A DNA stretch of 64,000 nt, taken from NCBI GenBank assembly GCA_028284905.1, contig JANQQU010000029.1:62001-126000 (forward strand), given 5' to 3'. A program made the position numbers and the translations under genes. Below the pieces are notes generated by a model. That model saw only the letters and a program-made list of their open reading frames with translations. It was not told the DNA's origin and did no database searches. Below are positions 26,218-36,228 of the stretch, piece by piece. Every line of letters begins with the position of its first letter. Positions within the stretch are counted from its first letter, which is position 1. This stretch comes from Calditrichia bacterium (GTDB taxonomy: Bacteria > Calditrichota > Calditrichia > RBG-13-44-9 > J075).

Positions 26218-27348
26218 TTAATCCATGAAGTACCAGAATTTCGGCTCGGTCCCGAGATCTTCTTTTAAACGAAAAACTTTTTTGTTCTTTAATATCCAGC
26301 GAATCTCGCTATCCGGATCGAGTAGATTGCCGAATATCCGGGCGCCAGTTGGGCAGGCTTCTACACAAGCGGGATTCTTCCCTTGCCGGGATCGCTGAAT
26401 ACAAAACGTGCATTTCTCCATCACCCCTTTTTTACGCAGGCGATTACCGAGGTAATGCTGATTGTGGTTGACCTCCTCTTTCGGAACCACCGGATCATGC
26501 CAGTTAAATCGCCGGGCATCATAAGGACACGCAGCTTCGCAATAGCGGCAGCCGATGCACCAGTCATAATCCACGACAACAATGCCATCGGTTTCTTTCC
26601 AGGTGGCCTGCACCGGACAAACATCAACACAAGGAGGATTTTCGCACTGAAAGCATTGCGTGCCGATATAAAAATGCCCTTCGACCGGCACTTCATGGAA
26701 AAAATCATCCTGGGCATGTTCGAAGTTGATCTGCCCTTTTTTATGTTCATGAATGCGGATATACTGCATTCCCGATTTACGGTCCTGGTTATTTTCTTTG
26801 ATACAGCCCCGAACACAATCCATGTAACCGCGGCATTTCGAGATATTAAATGCATAGCCATATAGCACACCCGGTTGAGCAGCCGCTGTGGATACTTTGA
26901 TCGTATTTTTATTTTGCAACTGATAACGCCGCTCGATCCGGCGAACGGTAGCGGCTTTTTCTTCTTCGGACATCAAACGGAAATTCCCTTTAAAATATTC
27001 CTCCCAGTTCAATCGGGAAATTTCACTTTTTTCATCATCTGCCAGTGGATTGCAGGCGGTCTGCATCAATCCAAATCCGGCAAACAATCCGGCAGCGATG
27101 CTTTTCATCGCGCTTCGCCGATCTACCTGGCGCTTCATCTCCTGATCGGCGACCGTTGGCGGAGGGGAGGGAACATCTCTAGACGGCAAAGGACAAGAAG
27201 GCTTAGGGTTCTCATCACCATTAAAGCGGCTCCACATGAGCACGCTTAACAAGTTCCCCTCACTTTCAAATCCAGTTGATGCTCCGGCATCCTCGAGATC
27301 TACCTTGAGGATATTTTCCGCTAACATTTCTTCAACTCGCTCTTTCAT
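26218..27348 (-). CDS. Periplasmic four-cluster ferredoxin subunit (DsrO/HmcB/NrfC-like), Tat-exported
   Basis: Four cysteine groups follow a Tat-like motif DRRSAMKSIAAG at about residue 78: ISKCRGYMDCVRGC, TQCFQCENPPCVDVCPV, WCIGCRYCEAACPYD and KCTFCIQRSRQGKNPACVEAC. The first group has Tyr in place of the second Cys of CxxCxxCxxxC, so one cluster may be [3Fe-4S] or differently bound. Unusually, about 75 residues with a Pro-rich stretch precede the twin arginines. The start was put at ATG after AGAGGAA; a TTG lies one codon earlier. It should carry electrons between the NrfD protein and the cytochromes. Confidence 0.86.
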   Translation of the reverse strand: MKERVEEMLAENILKVDLEDAGASTGFESEGNLLSVLMWSRFNGDENPKPSCPLPSRDVPSPPPTVADQEMKRQVDRRSAMKSIAAGLFAGFGLMQTACNPLADDEKSEISRLNWEEYFKGNFRLMSEEEKAATVRRIERRYQLQNKNTIKVSTAAAQPGVLYGYAFNISKCRGYMDCVRGCIKENNQDRKSGMQYIRIHEHKKGQINFEHAQDDFFHEVPVEGHFYIGTQCFQCENPPCVDVCPVQATWKETDGIVVVDYDWCIGCRYCEAACPYDARRFNWHDPVVPKEEVNHNQHYLGNRLRKKGVMEKCTFCIQRSRQGKNPACVEACPTGARIFGNLLDPDSEIRWILKNKKVFRLKEDLGTEPKFWYFMD

Positions 27349-27364
27349 CAAATCTCGTTTCCTC

Positions 27365-28018
27365 TCACTTTACAGGCTTGCTAACATGGGCCGGCCAGCG
27401 GATTTCCCAGGCAGGTTGATGGGGATTATGGCAATCCACACAGTTATTAACAACTCTCGGCGGGGCCCAGCCGGCAATCCGCTTACCATGCGCGCCGCCG
27501 GTCCAATCCTGAAATTGGCGGGAATGGCATTGGGCACATACCTGGTAGCTGTGTTCGAAACTCACCTCCCGGCCGGTGAGGAGCTGTAATTGATCAATCT
27601 TCCCCTCGTTATGGCAGGTGAGGCAATTCATCACATCCGCGTTCGCATGTTGAATGACAATATCCCAGTGGGCCCTGGGGTTTTCCGCTTTTGGCCCAGC
27701 TTTCATTCGGGCTAGCGGTTGGTTATGGCAGGTTGTGCAGGGATATTTTGTAATCTCACTACTTCGTTCCAAAACATAGAATTGGGGCACATCAGCGGCA
27801 TCTTTTACAGGAATACGCTGAGTATTCTCCATGTTGGTTTCAATAGTCAGATTAGTATTGGGGCTAGGCGCAGATTCATGCTCAAGCCGCTCCAGCAAAC
27901 TGTGATGTGTCGACTGTGAATGTTCATCTTCTCCCGTGCAACCGGCCCAAATAAGAGACGCCAAAAGTAGGATGAGCATCTTAATCGATAGAATAATCTT
28001 ATGCGAAGGTATCTTCAT
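27365..28018 (-). CDS. Tetraheme c-type cytochrome lipoprotein
   Basis: Starting at the ATG MKIPSHKIILSIKML, a lipoprotein signal ends in IWAGC. Four heme-binding sites follow: CTTCH, CLTCH, CAQCH and CVDCH. Distal His ligands are available in EHSYQ, GAHGK and PAHVSK. The protein (about 217 residues) has a low-complexity linker after the lipid anchor and no recognised enzymatic domain. Its place between NapB-like cytochrome and the ferredoxin gene suggests it passes electrons from the ferredoxin/NrfD module to the nitrate reductase (inference). A start 10 codons upstream has no ribosome site. Confidence 0.8.
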   Translation of the reverse strand: MKIPSHKIILSIKMLILLLASLIWAGCTGEDEHSQSTHHSLLERLEHESAPSPNTNLTIETNMENTQRIPVKDAADVPQFYVLERSSEITKYPCTTCHNQPLARMKAGPKAENPRAHWDIVIQHANADVMNCLTCHNEGKIDQLQLLTGREVSFEHSYQVCAQCHSRQFQDWTGGAHGKRIAGWAPPRVVNNCVDCHNPHQPAWEIRWPAHVSKPVK

Positions 28019-28069
28019 ATTTTCTTGAGTTCCAAGTGCTTTGCACATGAATGTTAGTTGTATTATTTG

Positions 28070-28783
28070 TTACCGCTGCCACTCCACGTTTGCCTGGACA
28101 AGTGCATGGCACTGCCGGCAATTCACTCTTTCCGGATGAGTGACCTGGATTTCTTTAACCGCGCCGGGGCCGGCATGGCAGGCCAGGCAGTTTTCCCGCA
28201 TTTGCATGCCGTGCGGTATTGGAGGTGGGCTACCGGGAAGCGCCGCTTGCCGAATCTTCGGAGCGGCAGCTTTTTCCCATTCAGATATTTTAAATTTTCC
28301 CGGTGATTTCATCGCGACATGGCACTGGCGGCAGCTGATTAATTCCGGATGGGGAACCACTGGCGCATAGGCATTATACTTCGGCACAAAGCCGCCATTT
28401 TCATGGCATTGCAGACATACCTTCCCGCCAATGCCTTGCTCACTTTCCAGTGGATGGGGAATTGCCGGCGGCGCACCGGGATAGGCACGCAGTTCATAAA
28501 ACTCGTTTAAGCGCCGGGTAGTTTGCCCTTTCCCGGGCGTTTGTAAATAGGAAAGCGCCTGCGACGAACGACGAAAAACGCCTGCCTCTACCGGAATCGA
28601 AGCGACTTCTCCGGTAGCTGGCGCATCCAGCGAGGCTTCCCGTTGACTTTCCTGCAGACTTTCGCCCATAATGTAGACCATCGCGGCCATTAGGGCGACA
28701 CAAATACCGATAAAAATGAAGCGGTGTTTGGCGATTAAAGCGCCACTTTCCGTTGATTGATCTTTTCGACTTTCACTGCGCAT
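28070..28783 (-). CDS. napB: NapB-like cytochrome with four heme sites
   Basis: The 237-residue protein has one N-terminal membrane helix (about 22-41) and NapB-type sequence: [34 protein letters not shown], then a second half with [20 protein letters not shown] and ERVNCRQCH. That gives four CxxCH sites (CLQCH, CRQCH, CLACH, CRQCH), while enterobacterial NapB has two, so the diheme unit seems to have been doubled or fused. Its start overlaps the end of napA by 49 bases. It gives electrons to NapA in the periplasm. Confidence 0.82.
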   Translation of the reverse strand: MRSESRKDQSTESGALIAKHRFIFIGICVALMAAMVYIMGESLQESQREASLDAPATGEVASIPVEAGVFRRSSQALSYLQTPGKGQTTRRLNEFYELRAYPGAPPAIPHPLESEQGIGGKVCLQCHENGGFVPKYNAYAPVVPHPELISCRQCHVAMKSPGKFKISEWEKAAAPKIRQAALPGSPPPIPHGMQMRENCLACHAGPGAVKEIQVTHPERVNCRQCHALVQANVEWQR

Positions 28784-31065
28784 TTTTTATAGTCCGGTTG
28801 TTTGGAGATGGGGCAAAAGGCATCTATTGTCAACTCGTTAATTAGTAAAGACTCATCAAAAAACGGCACAAATACTTGTCCGGGGGTTGGCCGGCCACGT
28901 TCATCAATTGACGCTGGCAAATCGATACGTCCCCGCCGTGAGGTTAGGCGAACCATATCTCCATTGCGAATGCCCATACGCTTTGCATCACCCGGATTTA
29001 GCTCCACGTAAGCACGAGGCACCGCGCGGTGAAGCACCGGAATTCTGCGCGTCATCGAACCGGTATGCCAATGCTCGACAACCCGGCCGGTATTCAGCCA
29101 AAACGGATACTCATCATCAGGCACCTCCGGCGCGGGTTCCCAGGGGCGGGCCCAAATCCAGGCTTTCCCCTCCGGTTTACCATAGAAATCGAAACCGTCC
29201 CCTTTCGCAGCGGGATCATATTCTGCATTATAACGCCAGAGCGTTTCTTTACCCTCTACAAAGGGCCAGATAATGCCGGGGCGGGCCTTCAATTCCTGAT
29301 AAGGCGCCATCCCATGTTTTGCCCCCTCATGGAAGCGGATATATTCTTTCCAGATCTCTTCGATATGCTCGGATTCCGCCCAGGGGAACATCTCCTGAAA
29401 TCCCATACGCCGGGCAACTTCAATAATTTGCCAGGTATCGCTCATTGCTTCGCCCGGCGGTTCGAGCATCTGTTCAAAGTGTTGGGTGCGTCGTTCCGAA
29501 TTACCATACAAACCTTCCCGTTCGATCCACATCGCCGAGGGAAGTATAACATCAGCTATATCGGTTGTTGGGGTGGGGTAGACATCAGAAACGACGATGA
29601 ATCGTCCCTCTTTCAGGGCACCATCACGGTAGCGGTTCAGTTTTGGAATGGTAACCATGGGATTAGTAACCTGGATCCACATAAAGCGGATATCGCCACG
29701 ATCCAGCCCGCGAAACATTTCCACAGTATGGTAGGTCGGCTTGGCAGGAATTCTCTCCACCGGCACATTCCAGATATCCGCTGCTTTCTGCCGGGCTTTT
29801 TCACTCATCACTACGCCATAGGGCAGTTTATGTGTTAAGGTTCCGACTTCCCGCACTGTTCCACAGGCACTCGGCTGCCCGGTCAGCGAAAAGGGACTGT
29901 TACCCGGCGTGGAAATTTTTCCGGTGAGTAGATGAATATTGTAGATGAGATTGTTCATCCAGGTACCGCGGGTGTGCTGATTCATTCCCATGCACCAAAA
30001 GCTGGTCACTTTGCGATTGGGATCGCCATAAAGAGAAGCCAGGTAACGAATATTCTTTGCGGACACAGCGGATATCTTTTCGACTTTCTCGGGTGTATAG
30101 TCATCGAGAAAGGTCTTAAATTCATCAAAGGACATACTACTGGCTTCGTCTTTAAACTGGAAGCCATCTTCCAGGCCATAGCCAATATTGGTTTTGCCTT
30201 TTTTTAAGACACAATGCTTCTCCAGAAAAGTCTCGTTCACCCAGCCATTGCGGACAATTTCATAACATATTGCGTTGGCAATTGCCAGATCGGAATTTGG
30301 GCTAAAGAGAATGGAGCGGTCCGCGGCAGCGCTGGTGCGAGTGGTACGGGTTGCCAGGTCGATAATTTTTATATCGTCGCGACGCAACCGCTGGTCGAGA
30401 ATGCGGGAAAATAATACCGGATGCATCTCCGCCATATTATTTCCCCAAAGCACAAAAACATCGGCATGATCGATGTCTTCATAACATCCCATCGGTTCAT
30501 CCATCCCAAAGGAAGAGATAAATCCGGTGACCGCGCTGGCCATACATAGCCGCGCGTTTGCTTCCAGGTTGTTGGTGCCGATAGCCCCTTTCATGAATTT
30601 CGAAGCAACATATCCGTCGGGGATTGTCCACTGGCCGGAGCCATACATTGACACGGCATCCTTACCATGTTCATCGATGGTTTCCTGCATTTTTTGCGCA
30701 ATGAGGTCCAATGCTTCATCAACTGAGGTTTCTACTAGTTTACCATTCTTACGCACCAGGGCTTTCTTTAAACGGTCCGCGCCGTAAAGCGCCATTACCG
30801 AGTGATAGCCTTTGACGCAGCAAAGTCCTTTGTTAACCGGACTGGCCGGATCTCCTTTAACAGCAACTGCATGATCGCCGGAAAGGCCGATTAACAATCC
30901 ACAGCCAACCCCACAGAAGCGGCAGGGTGCTTTTTTCCAGTCGATATTTCCGTCAGGTAAATTCTGCGCCTGATTTTCTGCAAATAATACACCGGGGAAA
31001 ATAGCTGCAGCTGTAGAAATAGCAGAAGCGGCAGCCGCCTTCTTCAAAAATTCTCTGCGATTCAT
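28735..31065 (-). CDS. napA: Periplasmic nitrate reductase catalytic subunit NapA
   Basis: This is a full-length NapA (about 776 residues from MNRREFLKK). The Tat signal RREFLKK is followed by the [4Fe-4S] motif [11 protein letters not shown] and LCCVKGYH; the molybdenum ligand is Cys in [11 protein letters not shown], followed by [24 protein letters not shown] and [16 protein letters not shown] are further NapA marks. It reduces nitrate to nitrite in the periplasm with electrons from NapB. The gene follows napD by 17 bases. The start with five extra codons upstream is less likely, as the Tat motif would be preceded by a short nonstandard tail. Confidence 0.95.
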   Translation of the reverse strand: MNRREFLKKAAAASAISTAAAIFPGVLFAENQAQNLPDGNIDWKKAPCRFCGVGCGLLIGLSGDHAVAVKGDPASPVNKGLCCVKGYHSVMALYGADRLKKALVRKNGKLVETSVDEALDLIAQKMQETIDEHGKDAVSMYGSGQWTIPDGYVASKFMKGAIGTNNLEANARLCMASAVTGFISSFGMDEPMGCYEDIDHADVFVLWGNNMAEMHPVLFSRILDQRLRRDDIKIIDLATRTTRTSAAADRSILFSPNSDLAIANAICYEIVRNGWVNETFLEKHCVLKKGKTNIGYGLEDGFQFKDEASSMSFDEFKTFLDDYTPEKVEKISAVSAKNIRYLASLYGDPNRKVTSFWCMGMNQHTRGTWMNNLIYNIHLLTGKISTPGNSPFSLTGQPSACGTVREVGTLTHKLPYGVVMSEKARQKAADIWNVPVERIPAKPTYHTVEMFRGLDRGDIRFMWIQVTNPMVTIPKLNRYRDGALKEGRFIVVSDVYPTPTTDIADVILPSAMWIEREGLYGNSERRTQHFEQMLEPPGEAMSDTWQIIEVARRMGFQEMFPWAESEHIEEIWKEYIRFHEGAKHGMAPYQELKARPGIIWPFVEGKETLWRYNAEYDPAAKGDGFDFYGKPEGKAWIWARPWEPAPEVPDDEYPFWLNTGRVVEHWHTGSMTRRIPVLHRAVPRAYVELNPGDAKRMGIRNGDMVRLTSRRGRIDLPASIDERGRPTPGQVFVPFFDESLLINELTIDAFCPISKQPDYKKCAVKVEKINQRKVAL

Positions 31066-31082
31066 GTTGGTAGGTCCCATCT

Positions 31083-31322
31083 TTAGTCAGTGATTGGGTC
31101 TTTATATCCGGAAACCAGGGTAAGGCATTGAAGAGAAGATAAATCACGTAGTTTTTTCTCTAACGCCTCCTCCATTTTTGTATCGATGGTATCCGTTACT
31201 AATATGATAATGTCCTGATTGGTCGATGGTATAATCTCGCATTCCGGCATACTGCGAAGCGCCTGCGCTAATTCATCGCGCTTACCATTTACCGGATAAG
31301 CAAGATAGCTCTTGATGGGCAT
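31083..31322 (-). CDS. napD: NapD chaperone
   Basis: The 79-residue product opens with [22 protein letters not shown] and shows the NapD pattern of a ferredoxin-like fold ([17 protein letters not shown], then [12 protein letters not shown]). NapD binds the NapA Tat signal in the cytoplasm during cofactor insertion. It is the first gene of the operon. No FNR box TTGATxxxxATCAA was seen upstream. napF, napG, napH, napC and napL are absent from the window. Confidence 0.87.
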   Translation of the reverse strand: MPIKSYLAYPVNGKRDELAQALRSMPECEIIPSTNQDIIILVTDTIDTKMEEALEKKLRDLSSLQCLTLVSGYKDPITD

Positions 31323-31848
31323 GGCCTAATTCCGTTTTCTACTGCTATATAGTAAGTACTACTTAGAAATCAGCCTGAAGAGATTCGAAGGTATAATTAG
31401 TTTAAGTATCTCAAAAATAATTTCCAATAGTTTAATATATTTTCGTGAAAATCATTTCCCGTATTAAAGTTTTCAGCTTAAAAAAATCCGTATAGCTAAC
31501 TTCCTCAACCACGAACAACATGCCACGAGAGTGCTCTTTTTCACAAAATCCACTACCCGGCAATACAATGTTATTAAATAACTTAAATGAAAAAAATTTA
31601 TAACCTTTATTTTTTGGTGGCACCAATCGCTATCCGGCAAAACTTCTTAAACCCAGGTAATTCAACTATCCGAAGATGATTGTTTTTTGGCAAGGAATTC
31701 GCTGCATATTATGGGCGAATCACTTGGGATTTTCTGTAGGGTTTTGGCAGGGTACTTTCATTTCATTGATATTTAATTCAGGCATAATTCTATACATCTT
31801 CCCCTGCCGAATTCTCTTAATATCTTAACCTATCAAAGGAGACAAGCT
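31323..31848. other. Intergenic region between divergent nap operon and membrane-protein gene
   Basis: This gap of about 525 bases is AT-rich and separates two divergent transcripts. It should hold the nap promoter and that of the plus-strand gene, but no clear sigma-70 boxes, FNR box, hairpin or RNA gene was found. A short minus-strand frame at 31432-31626 starts only with TTG, lacks a ribosome site and was not called. Confidence 0.4.
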
Positions 31849-32844
31849 ATGAAAAAGCAACTTCTCCATCCTCTACCTTTTCTGTCCTTTCCATTCATTT
31901 TCCTGATGTTACTCTTTTCAGTGTCGCTGTTTGCTGTTCAGGATCCAACACCAGCGAATTCCGGGTTAAGCGGCGGTGATATTTTCGAGTTCGTGGTTAT
32001 TACCGGCTATTTGCTTGGTGTGTTTGTCTTATTGCCCTGGGTTATTTATACCAATAGAGCCGAGAAATTAGAAGTTGTTGAAATCGGTGCTTCCAGCGAC
32101 GCTCTAGCGGATCCGGAACTCAGTGAATTTGAGCGAAATTCCCGGGCGGCAAAAATTCTGGATGAAATCACCCAAAAGCTAACGCCTTTTGAGGAAGACG
32201 GTGAACTCTTAATGACAATCACCAAGGGATCTCAGGCAAGATTTATGAAAAAGGGGATCGATTACATTCGGGAACACCTGCAACCCACAGATCCGGACAT
32301 TACAGATCGTATGAATGAGCTTATCGCTGTCTACCAAAACCGCACCCAACGATTATTTACCGGTTCTAAATGGATTATTGGATGTGCGATTGCCATGGGA
32401 ATACTTTTCGTCTGGACGGGCGGCATTAGCACCTTTGTATTTATTCATGCGCTGGGCATTGCCTTTTACATCCTCTCCAGCCGCACCCCGCTCTATATTC
32501 TCGATAAACGAATGAACTTATTTGGCGGTGGTGGTGCAATTGTCGGGGCTATTTTCGGCGCGTTTTTTATTGGCGCTGCCGCTAAACACTACAACGTCTA
32601 TAGCGATGGCAGAAAGGAAAGGGATTACAGCTCGGAATTTACCGGCGGCGCAGTTTATTTTCTGTTTATTTTTGTTGCTGCTATGTTCATGGGATTTCTG
32701 GTCGCAGCATTAGGTGTCATAAACTTCCTAATGAATTATATGAACAACGCGGTGATGCCAACGAAAACAGAAACCTGGTATGAAAAGAATTTCCCGGCGA
32801 TGCTTCCCGAAGAAGCCGAACCGACGGAAGAGATGCATGTTTAA
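31849..32844 (+). CDS. Multi-helix membrane protein of unknown function
   Basis: The 331-residue protein has AAAGGAG 8 bases before the ATG, a signal peptide (about 1-29), and helices near 43-66, 175-205, 228-247 and 268-294. A cytoplasmic, charged region of about 100 residues lies between the first and second helix. A Gly-rich helix reads GGGGAIVGAIFGAFFIGAA. The tail is acidic. No transporter or enzyme motif was recognised. It stands alone opposite the nap operon; nothing shows a link to nitrate metabolism. Confidence 0.68.
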   Translation: MKKQLLHPLPFLSFPFIFLMLLFSVSLFAVQDPTPANSGLSGGDIFEFVVITGYLLGVFVLLPWVIYTNRAEKLEVVEIGASSDALADPELSEFERNSRAAKILDEITQKLTPFEEDGELLMTITKGSQARFMKKGIDYIREHLQPTDPDITDRMNELIAVYQNRTQRLFTGSKWIIGCAIAMGILFVWTGGISTFVFIHALGIAFYILSSRTPLYILDKRMNLFGGGGAIVGAIFGAFFIGAAAKHYNVYSDGRKERDYSSEFTGGAVYFLFIFVAAMFMGFLVAALGVINFLMNYMNNAVMPTKTETWYEKNFPAMLPEEAEPTEEMHV

Positions 32845-32893
32845 TACCGAAGGTCTTGTCCCGGAAAAACCTCAATAAGTTTCCCACAGTAGC

Positions 32894-32920
32894 GCCTGCT
32901 CACCGGTAAAGGGCAGGCGT
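32894..32920. terminator. Possible hairpin between convergent genes
   Basis: CGCCTGC and GCAGGCG form a 7-base-pair stem with a 13-base loop about 50 bases after the plus-strand membrane gene. No run of T follows, so termination by this hairpin is doubtful. The rest of the gap to 33155 shows no gene. Confidence 0.35.
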
Positions 32921-33155
32921 TCACTAATTGACTATCGGAAACACCTTTATATAAATCCTCCATTAATTCTCACAATCAATTTTCAACAGATCATCATTCC
33001 TGTGCGTATTTCTCAAATTAGAGAATCGTGATATCTTTTCCAAAAATCCAGATTTCTGTAGGTCTGAGCTTTATCTGGTAACTGGTTTGTCTTAATCGGG
33101 AACCAGGAACAAAGCAAAAATGACAAGAAACTTAGTCCACAATCTACTTAATTTT

Positions 33156-34076
33156 CTATCGCTTCACTTTCCCTGGCCATACTGGTATCGCATCTGACAT
33201 CTCTTTTAATTTATTAACCATTGCCACATCATTTTCATCAACTCGCATCGGAACAATGACAATGTATCCTTTTTGATACCAGGCGACATCACTGTCTTCA
33301 GAAGGGGATTCTTTTAGCCCTCTCTCATGCAATAGCCAGACTTCTTCAGTCTCATCATCACCGTCTTCTCTTTCTTCCCAAACTTTTTCAAAATCAAAAT
33401 CCAGCACTGGGCGAGTTCTGCTGACAATCTTTATACCTTTAATATCCGAAGAATTTGTTCGGGGAATACTCACTGTTAAATATTGTCCGCTCTCCAATTC
33501 TCGCACTATTTTACTCTTGGCGAATTGCACCACCCACTGCGTTACGAACTCAACCATTTCTTCATCATCGTCATCAAGTCCGGATACAGCAATCGCCGGA
33601 TACCCCAAAAAAGCGGCTGTTCGTGCGGCGCCAATTGTGCCGGATTTAAACCAGGCGTCATCTCCTAAATTCGCACCACCATTAATACCGGATATAACGA
33701 GGTCGGGCAGCTTATCTCGCAACAATCCTTTTATTCCGAAGGCCACACAATCCGCCGGATAGCCAGCAACTGCATAGGCAGTTAAATTCTCTCCGAGATA
33801 ATCGCGCTGCACAAAAAGTGAACGGCTGTTTTTTCCGATGTTGGAAAAATTGGAAGTGCCACTTTTATCTTCCAAAGATGCAACAAGATAAGTTTCTGCC
33901 GTTTTAGAGAATGCTTTCGCTAATGCCCATATTCGCTTTTCCTGAATGCCATCGTCATTTGTGATCAGTACTCTTTTCGGCCATTTGTTGTCACCTTCCT
34001 GTCCCGATAAAGAAAACGAGAATACTAAAATATAAACGCCCAATGTGAAAACGAGTATTGTTCTTGATAGTCTCAT
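33156..34076 (-). CDS. surE: Exported SurE-type 5'/3'-nucleotidase
   Basis: The protein starts at ATG with AAGGAA 9 bases upstream. It has a signal peptide (MRLSRTILVFTLGVYILVFSFSLSGQ region, about 1-24), then the SurE opening RVLITNDDGIQEKRI with the catalytic Asp pair and SGINGGANLGDDAWFKSGTI with the metal-binding Asn. SurE cleaves nucleoside monophosphates and some polyphosphates. The family is normally cytoplasmic; this copy is directed outward, so it may release phosphate from external nucleotides (inference). The middle part (about residues 195-235) is acidic and longer than usual. Confidence 0.85.
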   Translation of the reverse strand: MRLSRTILVFTLGVYILVFSFSLSGQEGDNKWPKRVLITNDDGIQEKRIWALAKAFSKTAETYLVASLEDKSGTSNFSNIGKNSRSLFVQRDYLGENLTAYAVAGYPADCVAFGIKGLLRDKLPDLVISGINGGANLGDDAWFKSGTIGAARTAAFLGYPAIAVSGLDDDDEEMVEFVTQWVVQFAKSKIVRELESGQYLTVSIPRTNSSDIKGIKIVSRTRPVLDFDFEKVWEEREDGDDETEEVWLLHERGLKESPSEDSDVAWYQKGYIVIVPMRVDENDVAMVNKLKEMSDAIPVWPGKVKR

Positions 34077-34178
34077 CAGCAAAATTCCTTTGAGTAATAT
34101 TTAATCCTCAATCATCATTGATACTTCGGGATATATCTGAGGGAAAGTGGAAAACGATTCTACTTAAAACGCGGTGAT

Positions 34179-36083
34179 CTAGCCGAGAAAGCCCCAGTGT
34201 TGGAGAAAACCGGTAAAAATTATCGCGACAACAAAATAGCTTGTATAGAACAGCCGCCCGATTAAGCCACCGACTTTCTCTCCCCACATTTTGTATGTGA
34301 AATAGCCCAGTGGGATAAGTAGCAGCAATAACAGGAATGGTATGTAACTAAATTTTATAAACGCATCCGGCACCCCAAAAAGTAACTCTAATCCCAGGTG
34401 ATTCAGCGGGGCAATATACTTGAAAGCATAAACGATAGCTAAAATCCCGAAGAGAAATGCACTAAGATGTGCTGGCAGTGGCAGAGATTTCCCCTGTAAA
34501 AAATCCTTCTTTTTCAGCTGAATCGCTTTAATCGCTAGCCAAACCAGGGGAAAGAGAAGGTAGAGTAAGAGGTGCATGGGGACGTAAGAGAGGAAGAATT
34601 CATTGACAAAATGCGGCGCGGAATACCAGGCCACTTTCTCATAACTTTGCGGTAAGGAAATACCAGCGAAAGTGCCGTTAAAATACATCGCATTTATGTT
34701 TCCGGCGTCATCTTCCTTGAATACCAATAAATCATCACTATCCTCACGGTTCCGGAATGTTAGCGGAGATAAAGCCTCATATTGTTGATAACTGCCGGAA
34801 CGGTAGCAGGACAAATAGCCTTCCGAATCAATCTGAAAAGTCAGGTTATCCCGAAAGAGAGCAAACAGATTTTCGATGCTATCATGGTTATAGCGATTAC
34901 TTCGGTAGGCACCTGCAAAACGATTTAAATCGATAGCGATCTGCGGAGCGGTAGCAAGTGTCGGGGTATTTTGGGCAGGAAGCAGTTCCCGGGTAAGATG
35001 TTCGAGCAATAATTCGACAAACTTGCCCGAGCGAATATTTACAGAAATGAAAACACCGCAGTTCTGCGCAGGCACCAGCAATAACGCGCTGGTAAAACCG
35101 AAGGTCTGCCCTCCTTTGGCGACAGCAGGAAATCCGTTGATTCGTTGCTCTTCAAACCCGAAGGTATATCCGGTTAAATCAGGATGATTGGAAAACTGCC
35201 GCTGCAGAAGCAAATCGAGGCTTTTTTCTGACAACACCTTTTCTCCCATAAAGCGACCATTGTTCAGGAACATCGCCATTAAATTTGCCATGTCAGCTGC
35301 GGTCGCATTTAATCCACCGGCCGGCTTGGGATGGGTGTAAATCGGTTCCTGCTCAACAAAGCCTTCCCGGGTTGGGTAATGCCCCACGGCGTAATTAGGA
35401 CTGTTTGCCGGATTATCCGGCAGCAGATAGGTGCTTCTTTCCATTCGCAGTGGCGCAAAAATTTGCGTATTCAAAAAGTCGGGAAAAGGCATTCCGGAGA
35501 CGCGTTGCACGATCAATCCAGCCAGGGCGTAGCCAATATTGGAATAACTAATTGATTTTCCCGGGGACTGAAAAAAACCGGGAAAGTTTTCCTCCAGATA
35601 TTTTTCCAGAGGTTTAACATCTGCTGCGGAGCGAGCTGCATAGCCAATCACCTGTTCATTGATCCCCGCTGTATGGGTCAATAAATGCCGTAAGGTAACC
35701 GGGGACTGAAAAGATGCTGTTAAGGATAATCCTGTTAAGTATTCACGGATATCGGCATCCGGATTCAATGCCCCACTTTCGACTAATTTCAGCACGGCCA
35801 TCGCTGTCAGCACTTTTCCCACTGAACCGATTTGAAAGAGCGTTTGCCCGGCATTCACCGGAATATTATTCTCAACATTGGCGAGGCCATATCCTTTGCT
35901 AAACAAAATTGTATCATTTCGAACAACAGAGACAATGCCGCCCGGCAGCATTTTTTCCGTTAGGCCAACGTTAAATAAGGAATCTGCGATATGGGCAATT
36001 CTGCCATCATCGCGGGCATTCAGACTGGAAAATGAGCAGACGAGTATTATTAAGCAGTTGAGTATGAGCGATTGAAATTTCAC
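34179..36083 (-). CDS. Beta-lactamase-family serine hydrolase with C-terminal membrane domain
   Basis: The start is GTG with AAAAGGA 5-7 bases upstream. A signal peptide (about 1-23) leads into a class C/serine peptidase fold: SVGK (Ser87, Lys90), YSN in SISYSNIGYALAG and a KGGQTFGF block in place of the KTG motif. Residues about 380-480 form a beta-rich lipocalin-like part. After residue 490 come four or five helices, so the enzyme is tethered. Members are esterases or D-amino-acid peptidases; it is unlikely to destroy antibiotics. It is one of several exported hydrolases here. Confidence 0.86.
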   Translation of the reverse strand: MKFQSLILNCLIILVCSFSSLNARDDGRIAHIADSLFNVGLTEKMLPGGIVSVVRNDTILFSKGYGLANVENNIPVNAGQTLFQIGSVGKVLTAMAVLKLVESGALNPDADIREYLTGLSLTASFQSPVTLRHLLTHTAGINEQVIGYAARSAADVKPLEKYLEENFPGFFQSPGKSISYSNIGYALAGLIVQRVSGMPFPDFLNTQIFAPLRMERSTYLLPDNPANSPNYAVGHYPTREGFVEQEPIYTHPKPAGGLNATAADMANLMAMFLNNGRFMGEKVLSEKSLDLLLQRQFSNHPDLTGYTFGFEEQRINGFPAVAKGGQTFGFTSALLLVPAQNCGVFISVNIRSGKFVELLLEHLTRELLPAQNTPTLATAPQIAIDLNRFAGAYRSNRYNHDSIENLFALFRDNLTFQIDSEGYLSCYRSGSYQQYEALSPLTFRNREDSDDLLVFKEDDAGNINAMYFNGTFAGISLPQSYEKVAWYSAPHFVNEFFLSYVPMHLLLYLLFPLVWLAIKAIQLKKKDFLQGKSLPLPAHLSAFLFGILAIVYAFKYIAPLNHLGLELLFGVPDAFIKFSYIPFLLLLLLIPLGYFTYKMWGEKVGGLIGRLFYTSYFVVAIIFTGFLQHWGFLG

Positions 36084-36228
36084 GGTTATCCTTTTTTACC
36101 AGAAATGACCGGCGTAAAGGATAAATTGTTGCAGGCTGTAGCGGATATCTTTACGGTTTCTTTTTTCCGTAAAAATTGCAACGATGGAATGCATTTAAAT
36201 GATCGAAATAGATCGCAGAGGATAGAAC

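Noticed and set aside
31323-31420. FNR or NarL site upstream of napD
   Set aside because: No TTGATxxxxATCAA or clear NarL heptamer pair could be found.
31432-31626. Small minus-strand gene between nap and the membrane-protein gene
   Set aside because: Starts only with TTG, has no ribosome site, composition is like the AT-rich spacer, and the protein has no recognisable features.
34179-36083. True antibiotic-destroying beta-lactamase
   Set aside because: The third motif is KGG, not KTG or KSG in class C context, and it has an added beta-rich part and membrane helices typical of esterase or peptidase relatives.
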